11,033 bases of DNA from assembly GCA_964345695.1 (NCBI GenBank), contig CAYFSC010000102.1, positions 1 through 11,033 on the forward strand. The letters run 5' to 3'. Position numbers and translations under genes: made by a program. Numbering within the stretch: the stretch's first letter is position 1; every line of letters begins with the position of its first letter. The stretch is from CAYFSC01 sp964345695 (GTDB lineage Bacteria > Bacteroidota > Rhodothermia > Rhodothermales > Salinibacteraceae). This document shows, in pieces, positions 1-6,379 of the stretch. The notes beneath the pieces are model-generated. The model saw only the letters and a list, made by a program, of their open reading frames with translations. It was not told the origin of the DNA and did no database searches.

Positions 1-436
1 CGACCTCTCGATAGCGGTAACCCGTCTGCATGTCGAGGAAGTGGTAGAAGAAGCCGCGGTGCCCGGTCACCTCCGAGGCGGCGTCGCCCTGCGGCGCGTT
101 CCAGAAGAATTCGAGCGTCGTGAGCGTCCGAGTGCGGGCTTCCTCCCGCGTGACGTAGCCGCGCTCCACCCCGATCGGGTACGCCGTGAGGGCGAAGCCG
201 ACCGCGGCCACGCTGGAGAACGGCGGATCCGGCCAGCGGTCCGGCGTGAGGCCGTTGTCGGGATTCGTCGTCTCCCAGAAGAAGTCGAACGTGCGCGCCT
301 GGAGCGTGTCGAGAAACAGGGTTTCCTCCGACGGACTTTGCGCGTTCGGCGACGCGTCCTGGGCCACCGGATCCGACCCGCAGGCTGACAGGAGGAGCGT
401 GAGGGCCAAAAGGCAAGAGGTCGGGTATCGCATCAT
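1..436 (-). CDS. Glucoamylase-like / putative GH144 glucanase lipoprotein, N-terminal part only
   Basis: Only the first 145 residues are in the window; the rest lies past the left edge. The product starts with a lipoprotein signal (MMRYPTSCLLALTLLLSAC, lipobox LSAC with Cys19), so it is probably anchored to a membrane. After a short acidic and serine-rich linker comes a segment with TFDFFWETTNPDNGLTPDRW, then SSVAAVGFALTAYPIGVERG and a region ending HRGFFYHFLDMQTGYRY. This pattern is typical of the N-terminal part of the glucoamylase-like family (PF10091), which includes GH144 endo-beta-1,2-glucanases. The catalytic residues are not visible, so activity and substrate are inference. Two adjacent ATGs (436 and 433) are equally possible starts and neither has a clear Shine-Dalgarno site. 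It begins 40 bases after the FG-GAP gene stop, so it is probably the next gene of the same transcript. Its position in a SusC/SusD locus fits a glycan-degrading role. Confidence 0.8.
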   Translation of the reverse strand, partial: MMRYPTSCLLALTLLLSACGSDPVAQDASPNAQSPSEETLFLDTLQARTFDFFWETTNPDNGLTPDRWPDPPFSSVAAVGFALTAYPIGVERGYVTREEARTRTLTTLEFFWNAPQGDAASEVTGHRGFFYHFLDMQTGYRYREV

Positions 437-476
437 GACGTTCGGGTCGGTTCGTGCACTTGGGGTCCGAATCGAT

Positions 477-3400
477 CTACTCAGCAGGTTCTCGTGCGGT
501 GTCGCTCGCCGGCGTCATCCGAAAGTCCAAGGTCCGGCTTTCCCCCTGAGAATCGTAGATGACCGCCTTCTCCAGCGCATCGGGAATCCGCAAGAAACGA
601 GAGGACTGCGACAGGTACGAGGCGCCATAGAAAAACTCGTGGCGCCTCGTGCTTCCATCCCGGAAGGTCAGGGTCGCGTAACGATCCAGGGGCTGGAGCG
701 GGACCACACGGCGCTGAGACGCGTCCGGCGAGTGACGGAAGGCGCGCAGGCTGTCGCTGTTCTGCGTCGCGAGCACGAGCGACTGGTCCGGCCCCACTTG
801 CACGTCGGCGAGCCCCTTGGCGTCGCCGTCGACGAAGAAGCCACTCGTCGTAGGGTCGACAAGCGTGAAGCGGCCAGTCCCATCGCCCCGGAAGAACGCT
901 CCGACCGAGGCGTCGTACCGGCCGGTCTGCGTGTCCGGCGCGTAGGAGTTGCCCACCATCAGAAGGTCCAACTGCCCGTCGCCATCGTAGTCCCCAGACT
1001 GCACGCCAAACATGGGCGCAAACTGTGCCTCGATGGGAAGCGGCCGCACCCGGAAGGTACCGTCGCCTTGATTCTCGACGTAGCTGGTCTCGAAGCGGGC
1101 TGCCTCGGCCTCGTACGCGCCTTCCATTTCCGAGTCGGTGAAGACCTCGTCGAAGGTCGCCTCGCCGTATTCGCGATAACTGGGGAAGCGCCGCTGGATG
1201 CCTGGCATCTGCCGGACCATCGCGTCGCGCGGATGCGCGGGGTAGCGTGCGTCTTGAATGTAGCGGGACAGGACGGGGTCCAGCTCGCCGTCCTCGTCGA
1301 AATCGTTCGCGTGAATGCGGACCGGCGCGTCGGCAGAGGCTTTGTATTCGGTGTTGCGCCCGAGATTGCCGGCCACGTAATCCATGTCGCCGTCGCGGTC
1401 GAAGTCGCCCGCGGTCAGGCTATTCCACCAGCCGGTGGTGTTGGCCAGTCTCGCCGTCGCCGTGACGTCGGTGAACTGGCCTTCGTCGTTCTGGAGGGCC
1501 GTCAGCGGCATCCACTCGCCGGCCACCAGTAGGTCGATCTGGTCGTCTTGGTTGAAGTCGGTCCAGAGCGCACTCGTCACGAGGCCGAGATCAGTGAGCA
1601 CGGGGGCGACGTCCTCCGTAACATCAGTGAAGGTAACCGCGCCATTCTTCGAGTCATTCCGCAGGAGGTAGCTTTTCGGGGGAAGGGGGTAGTCGCCGGG
1701 AATGACGCGGCTTCCGACGAAGAGATCGAGGTCGCCGTCCCGGTCGTAGTCCGCGGCGGTGACGACGGAGCCACTGGTGCGGATGTCGGGCAGCGTCGAC
1801 GGGTCCTCCTGGAAGCGACCTGTTCCGTCGTTGAGGTACAGCCGGTCCTGATACGCCGCGTCGCCGGCCGGGGCGACGTTCCCGCCGCTCACGACGTAGA
1901 GATCCAGATCGCCGTCGCCCTCGGCATCGAAGAAGAGCGCGCCCATGTCTTCATGAGCTGCGGCCTCCAGCGCGAGGGAGCGCTTCGTAAAGCGGCCGGG
2001 CGTAGTCTGCAGAAAGATCGCGCGCCCGTGCCCCTTGTCCGCCCCGATGAACACGTCGTCCAGCCCGTTGCCGTCCACGTCGCCCACGGCGAGGCCCGGG
2101 CCGTTCTTCGAGTACTGATGCGGCAGCAGTGGCGTCTTTTTGAAGTCGACCACCTCGAACTCGTCATGCTTGTAATCGAGCCCGCGCTGGGCGGCGACTT
2201 CCGCGAAGGTATACGACCGTTCGTTTGCTGCCATCGTGGGAAGGCGGAGGCGATCGCCGATGCCCTCTGAGAGGGGCGCCGCGTCGGCGTACGCCACGGT
2301 GATCGTCTGATCGGCTGACACCTCCGTGAGGAGTTGAGCGCGTCCATCCGGCCAAAAGACAGCCAGCGAGTCGGCCGTCGAGTCGGCACCCATCCCAAAG
2401 TGCACCGTGGGCTCGACCGTCGATTGGTAGCCCCGGTACAGCGAGTGGTCGTGGTACTGCTGCGTGCCGTTGCTTGTCAGAACCAGCTTGGCACCCAGCC
2501 CGGCGCGGTTGCCGTCGGGCCCGCGCAGGGCGACACGCAGGTAGTGGGTGCTGTCGCGCTCGCTCGTGTGATTTCGGAGCAAGAAGGCCTCGTCGTTGAT
2601 GTTGTTGGTCACCAGGTCGAGATCGCCGTCGCCATCCAGGTCGGCGAAGGCGGCGCCGTTCGAGAGGCTGGGCGGGCCCATGCCCCACGCGGCCGTCTTG
2701 TCCGTGAAGGTCAGCGCCGGTCCCGGACGTGATCCGCGGGATCCGGGAGCGCCGTCGTTCTTGAAGATGATATTGGAGAGCCGCACCTCAGGGAGCTCCT
2801 CCATTGCGGCGAGGAGCTTTTCCTGATTGGCCGCCCGCGTGCCGAACGTGGCATCCTGCTGGGCGCGCTCCAAGAAGTCGAGGCTCGTCACGTCCTTGCC
2901 GTAGCCGTTCGTCACGAAGAGGTCATCCCGGCCGTCGTTGTCGAAGTCGGCGAAGAGCACGGCCCAGCTCCAATCCGTGTTGTGGATGCCGGCGAGCCGG
3001 CCGATTTCGCTGAAGGAGAGCGTCCCTTCGGGGCTCACGCCGTTGTTGAGCTGCAGCGTGTTGCGCACGTACTGCGGTTCGTAGCCGCGCCGGAGCGCCG
3101 CGTGAAACCGATCGTAGGTCTCGCCCGACAGCATGTTCTTCCGGCGCACGTTGCTCCGGGGCAGCATGTCCAGTACCACGATGTCAGGACGGAGGTCATT
3201 GTTGAAGTCGGCGATGTCCGCGCCCATGCCGCTGTACGTCTGACTTTTCAGGTGCTGGCCGATCCGGTTCGTGAAGGTGCCGTCCCCATTGTTGACGTAC
3301 AGCAGGTCGTTGTCGATAAAGTCGTTGGCAGCGTAGATGTCGGGCCAGCCATCTTGGTTGATGTCACTGATGACCAATCCGAGGCCGAAGCCTTCGATCA

Positions 3401-4133
3401 GGATGCCGGCCTCGCGGGAGACGTCGGTGAACGAGCCGTTGCCGTTGTTCTGGTAGAGCCGATCGGTGCTCGCTGCTTGCCCCTGCGTCTTCCGGGGGTG
3501 AATCGCATTCCGGTTGACGTCCTCCACGGTGTTGGTGAGGACGTACAGGTCGAGGTCGCCGTCGCGGTCGTAGTCGAAGAAGGCGGCCTGCGTGCTGTAG
3601 CCGGTGTCGGCGATGCCGTATTCGTCAGCGGCCTCTTCGAAGGTGGGAACTCCGTTCGCGTTCGTGCCCTGGTTGATGAAGAGCTGATTCGCCCGCTGGG
3701 CCGGCGGTACCCTCCCGGCCACGCACACGTAGATGTCCAGCCACCCGTCCTGATTGATGTCGACCAGCGCGACGCCCGTCGACCATGCTCCGTCTGCGCT
3801 GACTTGGGCTGTCTCGGTGACGTCCTCAAACTGGAACTCTCCGCGGTTGAGATAGAGCCGGTTCCTAACCGTGTTGCCGGTGAAATAGAGGTCCGGTCGG
3901 CCGTCGTTGTCGAAATCCCCCACGGCCACGCCGCCGCCGTTGTAGAGGTAGTCGAAGTCGATGGGATTGAGCGAGGATCGGTTCTCGACGATGGTGTTGT
4001 TGAAGTCGATTCCCGTCGTGCTGGACGGCATGCGCTCGAAGAGCGGCGGCTCCCCGCTTCCGCACCCTGCTGCAGCGAAAGCCATCAGGAGCAACGCGGC
4101 TAGACGTGCAAGAACGGAGGAGCCGGGCTGCAT
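477..4133 (-). CDS. FG-GAP/VCBS repeat lipoprotein with two ASPIC/UnbV modules (CRTAC1-like)
   Basis: This is a 1218-residue secreted lipoprotein. The chosen start at 4133 gives a clean signal peptide (MQPGSSVLARLAALLLMAFAAAGC, Cys24). The frame stays open to 4346, but the extra 71 residues look non-coding and would bury the signal. About 14 calcium-loop FG-GAP repeats of the form DxDxDGxxDL are seen, for example near residues 73, 125, 187, 257, 309, 396, 498, 685, 736, 795, 859, 910, 944 and 1048. Such repeats form integrin-like beta-propellers. An ASPIC/UnbV domain lies at about 543-613 (NRAGLGAKL, then VFWPDGRAQLL). A weaker copy ends the protein at about 1150-1204 (FFYGASYLSQSSRFLRIP, then YDSQGESRTL). 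The stretch at about 963-1040 (MPGIQRRFPSYREYG, then AQFAPMFG) is typical of the Bacteroidota members of the family. The molecular function of the family is unknown. Surface glycan or protein binding is a guess based on the PUL context. No strong ribosome-binding site precedes the start. Confidence 0.93.
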   Translation of the reverse strand: MQPGSSVLARLAALLLMAFAAAGCGSGEPPLFERMPSSTTGIDFNNTIVENRSSLNPIDFDYLYNGGGVAVGDFDNDGRPDLYFTGNTVRNRLYLNRGEFQFEDVTETAQVSADGAWSTGVALVDINQDGWLDIYVCVAGRVPPAQRANQLFINQGTNANGVPTFEEAADEYGIADTGYSTQAAFFDYDRDGDLDLYVLTNTVEDVNRNAIHPRKTQGQAASTDRLYQNNGNGSFTDVSREAGILIEGFGLGLVISDINQDGWPDIYAANDFIDNDLLYVNNGDGTFTNRIGQHLKSQTYSGMGADIADFNNDLRPDIVVLDMLPRSNVRRKNMLSGETYDRFHAALRRGYEPQYVRNTLQLNNGVSPEGTLSFSEIGRLAGIHNTDWSWAVLFADFDNDGRDDLFVTNGYGKDVTSLDFLERAQQDATFGTRAANQEKLLAAMEELPEVRLSNIIFKNDGAPGSRGSRPGPALTFTDKTAAWGMGPPSLSNGAAFADLDGDGDLDLVTNNINDEAFLLRNHTSERDSTHYLRVALRGPDGNRAGLGAKLVLTSNGTQQYHDHSLYRGYQSTVEPTVHFGMGADSTADSLAVFWPDGRAQLLTEVSADQTITVAYADAAPLSEGIGDRLRLPTMAANERSYTFAEVAAQRGLDYKHDEFEVVDFKKTPLLPHQYSKNGPGLAVGDVDGNGLDDVFIGADKGHGRAIFLQTTPGRFTKRSLALEAAAHEDMGALFFDAEGDGDLDLYVVSGGNVAPAGDAAYQDRLYLNDGTGRFQEDPSTLPDIRTSGSVVTAADYDRDGDLDLFVGSRVIPGDYPLPPKSYLLRNDSKNGAVTFTDVTEDVAPVLTDLGLVTSALWTDFNQDDQIDLLVAGEWMPLTALQNDEGQFTDVTATARLANTTGWWNSLTAGDFDRDGDMDYVAGNLGRNTEYKASADAPVRIHANDFDEDGELDPVLSRYIQDARYPAHPRDAMVRQMPGIQRRFPSYREYGEATFDEVFTDSEMEGAYEAEAARFETSYVENQGDGTFRVRPLPIEAQFAPMFGVQSGDYDGDGQLDLLMVGNSYAPDTQTGRYDASVGAFFRGDGTGRFTLVDPTTSGFFVDGDAKGLADVQVGPDQSLVLATQNSDSLRAFRHSPDASQRRVVPLQPLDRYATLTFRDGSTRRHEFFYGASYLSQSSRFLRIPDALEKAVIYDSQGESRTLDFRMTPASDTAREPAE

Positions 4134-4154
4134 CGATTTCACAGGATCTGTAGG

Positions 4155-4168
4155 TGTAAATGTATAGC
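4155..4168. promoter_or_regulatory. Degenerate LacI-type operator half-site upstream of the FG-GAP gene
   Basis: TGTAAATGTATAGC matches the perfect operator before the LacI gene (TGTAAACGTTTACA) at 10 of 14 positions. The left half TGTAAA is intact, while the right half and the central CG are not. It lies 22 bases before the FG-GAP start, inside the only AT-rich patch there. This may be a coincidence. Confidence 0.2.
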
Positions 4169-4246
4169 GGGTCCAGGGGTTCGAGTGAGGCGCGCAGGCC
4201 CGCGACGGGCGCGTCATCACAGGCTCAAGAGGAGGATACGAGGCGC

Positions 4247-4265
4247 TGCGGTATAATGCACCGCA
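4247..4265. repeat. Inverted repeat TGCGGT/ACCGCA with AT-rich centre
   Basis: TGCGGT (4247-4252) pairs perfectly with ACCGCA (4260-4265) around a 7-base loop. The repeat directly abuts the larger hairpin at 4266-4294. The string TATAAT sits at 4252-4257 on the plus strand, but no -35 element is correctly spaced, so it is not called a promoter. Confidence 0.5.
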
Positions 4266-4294
4266 GGGAGGCCAGCGATGAGTCGCGGCCTCCC
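4266..4294. repeat. Strong stem-loop between susD-like and FG-GAP genes
   Basis: GGGAGGCC (4266-4273) pairs with GGCCTCCC (4287-4294). Inside this, GCGA (4275-4278) pairs with TCGC (4283-4286), leaving one bulged A and a TGAG tetraloop. The total is 12 GC-rich pairs. No T-tract follows on either strand. In a transcript crossing this gap it would act as a stable barrier or a processing/stability element. A role in lowering expression of the downstream genes is inference. Confidence 0.6.
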
Positions 4295-4335
4295 CGGTGC
4301 TGGACGCAGCCATTGAGGAGTGAACGGTTTTAGCT

Positions 4336-4351
4336 GGGGCGTGCACGCCCC
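4336..4351. repeat. Perfect 16-bp palindrome GGGGCGTGCACGCCCC
   Basis: A fully symmetric 16-base sequence that can fold as a 6-bp stem with a TGCA loop. It lies about 100 bases downstream of the SusD stop. No T-run follows on either strand. It could be a protein-binding site or an RNA hairpin; the sequence alone does not decide. Confidence 0.5.
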
Positions 4352-4384
4352 CTTCGGTAGCTGCATTGAGACATTGAGTGGATC

Positions 4385-4396
4385 CCGCGAACGCGG
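4385..4396. repeat. Small inverted repeat CCGCGAACGCGG
   Basis: CCGCG and CGCGG are perfect inverted arms around AA. This is the first inverted repeat met by a transcript leaving the SusD-like gene. Short GC palindromes arise by chance in GC-rich DNA, so significance is low on its own. Confidence 0.35.
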
Positions 4397-4452
4397 TGGT
4401 TCTTTGCGCAGCATCGAGGGAGCCGGGCTCGTCAGGCGTGTCGGATGCCCCC

Positions 4453-6327
4453 TCAGTACCCGGGATTCTGCTGCATGCCGGTCAGGTCGAGCTCCGACTG
4501 CGGAATGGGATACACCTCGAACCGCTCCTGCCAGTCTACGCCGGTCGACTCCATGATTTCCTCCGCGCGGCCCTGTCGGACGATATCAAACCATCGATGT
4601 TGCTCCATGGCGAGTTCGATTCCACGCTCCTCGTGGATGGCCTCAATGAGCGCCGACCCGCTTGCGGTAACGTCCGGAAGGAGCTCCCTGACCGTCACGT
4701 TGAACGTGAGGGATTCCATGTCCGTCGTGGCGCCCCCGTTGCCATCAACCTGCTGGGTAACGCGCATCACCTCCACCGGGACCGTCTGGCCCGCGCTGAT
4801 CGACGCCATGGCGTCCACGTAGTCCTGCATATTGGTCACACTGGTCCCATCGACCGACTGAATGATGTCCATGTTGGTGATGAGGGCCGGGATGGCGGGC
4901 CCCTCCAGGTGCTTGGACGCGGCCGACTGCAGGCCGGCACTCTCGGCCGGTCCGCCGTCGTTGACGTATCGAGCAAACACGCGGCTCGATCCCGATCCCA
5001 ATCCGAGGTTGTTCGTAGCCAGCTGTTCGTCGAGCCGCTCGGGGACGATACCCAGCGTCGTCGTCTGACCACCCCGGGCGCGCTGGCGAACGTCGTTCAG
5101 GTACATGCGAGCCGTGCCTTCGTCGCCGGTCTCGGCCGCGGCCTCGGCAGCGATGAGCAGTACGTCCGCGTAGCGCATCCGGCGGATGTTGACCGGATTC
5201 TCGCCCGTATTCGTGGTGCTCAGTGGGGTTTGCACCTTCTCGTTGTACTGCTGATTCGTCATGTTCTGGTTGATGTGGACCACCACATCGGACCCCTCTT
5301 CCACGATTTCGCCGGGATACAGGATGGTCGCCTGCTGGCGGGGATCGCCGGGTTCGTAGAGCGTTTCCAGGTGGTCCGAGGGCTGGTTAAAGCCCCACCC
5401 CAGGTTGGGAAACCCACGCACGCCCTGAATCTGGGCGTACCGGCTGGATCCGCCCCCTTCCTCCAGTGCAATCTGTCCGACCTCGAAGATGGAACCGGGG
5501 GAGAACTCGCCATCCACGGAGAAGATGAAGTTGTAATCGGGATGCAGTGAGTACTCATTCGAGTCGATGACGTCCTGGGCGTACTGCAGGGCATTCTCAT
5601 AGTCTCCCTGAAACAGATGCGCCTTGGCGAGGTAGGCGCGGGCGGCCCCCTTGGTGGCCCGCCCCAGCTCGCTGGCTGCATACTCGGATTGCTCGGGCAG
5701 CGCTTCGATGGCGTCCTGCAGGTCCTGCTCGATAAGGTTGTAGATCTCCTCAAAGGACGCGCGGGGCTGCTGAAACTCGCCCGGCTGCAGCGGTTCCGTG
5801 ATCAGAGGGACGCCCAGGCCTCCATCTCGGTCGCCGAAGGCGCGGATCAGGAAAAAGTAAAAGTACGCTCTGAGAAATTTATTCTCCGCGACGAGGCGCG
5901 CGCGCCGCTCCTCATTCATGTCGATGCCCGGGATGTTCTGGATGGCCAAGTTGGCGCGATAGATGCCCCGGTAGTAGCCCTCCCAAGCGCCACTGAAGGC
6001 CTGGTTGGAAGCGCCCCATTCGAGGTTGTCGAACGCCAGCAGAAACGCCGCATCGGAGGGCGTGCTGCCTTTCGTGGCGTGGTCCGAGACGATGTCCGTC
6101 ATCCCGAGCCAAGAGAATGCATGCACGCTAAAGTCGCGGAGCATGTTGTACGTGGCATTCGTGGCCGCGACGGCGTCATCCTCGTCTTCGAAGAAGCTCT
6201 CGGTCGAGAGCTGGCCCAGCGGCTCCTTCTCCAGGAATGCGTCGCAGCCGGCGAGGACCGCCCCGGTCAGCGTGACGGCGACCAGCCCGGCGAGAAGCTG
6301 CATCGTAAAGCGTGTCGTTCGTCTCAT
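4453..6327 (-). CDS. SusD/RagB-family glycan-binding lipoprotein with an inserted PDZ-like domain
   Basis: A 624-residue outer-membrane lipoprotein that should bind glycans at the cell surface and cap the SusC channel. The signal ends in lipobox LAGC (Cys28), followed by the classic SusD opening FLEKEPLGQLSTESFF. The N-terminal TPR-like part (about 40-265) contains YFYFFLIRAFGDRDGGLGVP. The C-terminal SusD part contains IRRMRYADVLLIAAEAAAET (381-400) and, much later, EERGIELAMEQHRWFDIVR (566-584), ending NPGY. These two blocks are normally close together. Here about 140 residues (421-557) separate them and contain PDZ features: LGLG (441-444), RVFARYVNDGGPAESAGL (449-466), DIIQSVDGTSV (487-497) and SAGQTVPVEVMR (511-522). 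The protein is longer than many SusD homologues (about 500-550). It starts 52 bases after the SusC stop and is surely co-transcribed. No strong Shine-Dalgarno site is visible before ATG 6327. Confidence 0.95.
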   Translation of the reverse strand: MRRTTRFTMQLLAGLVAVTLTGAVLAGCDAFLEKEPLGQLSTESFFEDEDDAVAATNATYNMLRDFSVHAFSWLGMTDIVSDHATKGSTPSDAAFLLAFDNLEWGASNQAFSGAWEGYYRGIYRANLAIQNIPGIDMNEERRARLVAENKFLRAYFYFFLIRAFGDRDGGLGVPLITEPLQPGEFQQPRASFEEIYNLIEQDLQDAIEALPEQSEYAASELGRATKGAARAYLAKAHLFQGDYENALQYAQDVIDSNEYSLHPDYNFIFSVDGEFSPGSIFEVGQIALEEGGGSSRYAQIQGVRGFPNLGWGFNQPSDHLETLYEPGDPRQQATILYPGEIVEEGSDVVVHINQNMTNQQYNEKVQTPLSTTNTGENPVNIRRMRYADVLLIAAEAAAETGDEGTARMYLNDVRQRARGGQTTTLGIVPERLDEQLATNNLGLGSGSSRVFARYVNDGGPAESAGLQSAASKHLEGPAIPALITNMDIIQSVDGTSVTNMQDYVDAMASISAGQTVPVEVMRVTQQVDGNGGATTDMESLTFNVTVRELLPDVTASGSALIEAIHEERGIELAMEQHRWFDIVRQGRAEEIMESTGVDWQERFEVYPIPQSELDLTGMQQNPGY

Positions 6328-6379
6328 GAGCTCAAAGTAGTTGGTTCGATGTCCGTGTGGTGGGGCGCGGTTCGCTCGC

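Larger units (their letters stand above)
4134..4452. other. Hairpin-rich intergenic region between susD-like and FG-GAP genes
   Basis: These 319 bases separate the SusD stop from the FG-GAP gene start and contain no convincing gene. The other spacers between adjacent genes here are only 40, 52 and 87 bases, so this gap is long. It holds four inverted repeats: 4247-4265, 4266-4294, 4336-4351 and 4385-4396. It also has three copies of CATTGAG (4311-4317, 4364-4370, 4372-4378). No hairpin is followed on the minus strand by a run of T, so none is a standard intrinsic terminator. An AT-rich patch just before the FG-GAP start (minus-strand CTATACATTTAC, about 4157-4168) could be a -10-like element, but no good -35 partner was found. 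Confidence 0.6.

Noticed and set aside
186..1532. Long plus-strand open frame (448 codons) opposite the glucanase and FG-GAP genes
   Set aside because: It is antisense to clear coding sequence, spans the end of one gene and the start of another, has an arginine- and valine-rich composition and no recognisable domain. High-GC codon use on the minus strand keeps this frame open.
2982..4103. Plus-strand open frame (373 codons) opposite the FG-GAP gene
   Set aside because: The repeated DVDV/VEVE-like patterns are the mirror of the Asp-rich calcium loops on the minus strand; no start signal or domain was seen.
4252..4257. TATAAT on the plus strand as a promoter for a small RNA
   Set aside because: No -35-like hexamer lies 16-18 bases upstream, no extended -10 is present, and the string is part of the loop of an inverted repeat.
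4134..4346. A 71-residue N-terminal extension of the FG-GAP protein using the ATG at 4346
   Set aside because: The extension would place the lipoprotein signal peptide internally, looks non-coding, and overlaps the 16-base palindrome and other hairpins. The start at 4133 gives a proper lipobox.
4336..4351. Intrinsic terminator after the SusD-like gene
   Set aside because: The palindrome is strong, but on the minus strand it is followed by AGCTAAAACC rather than a T-run, so it was listed as a repeat only.
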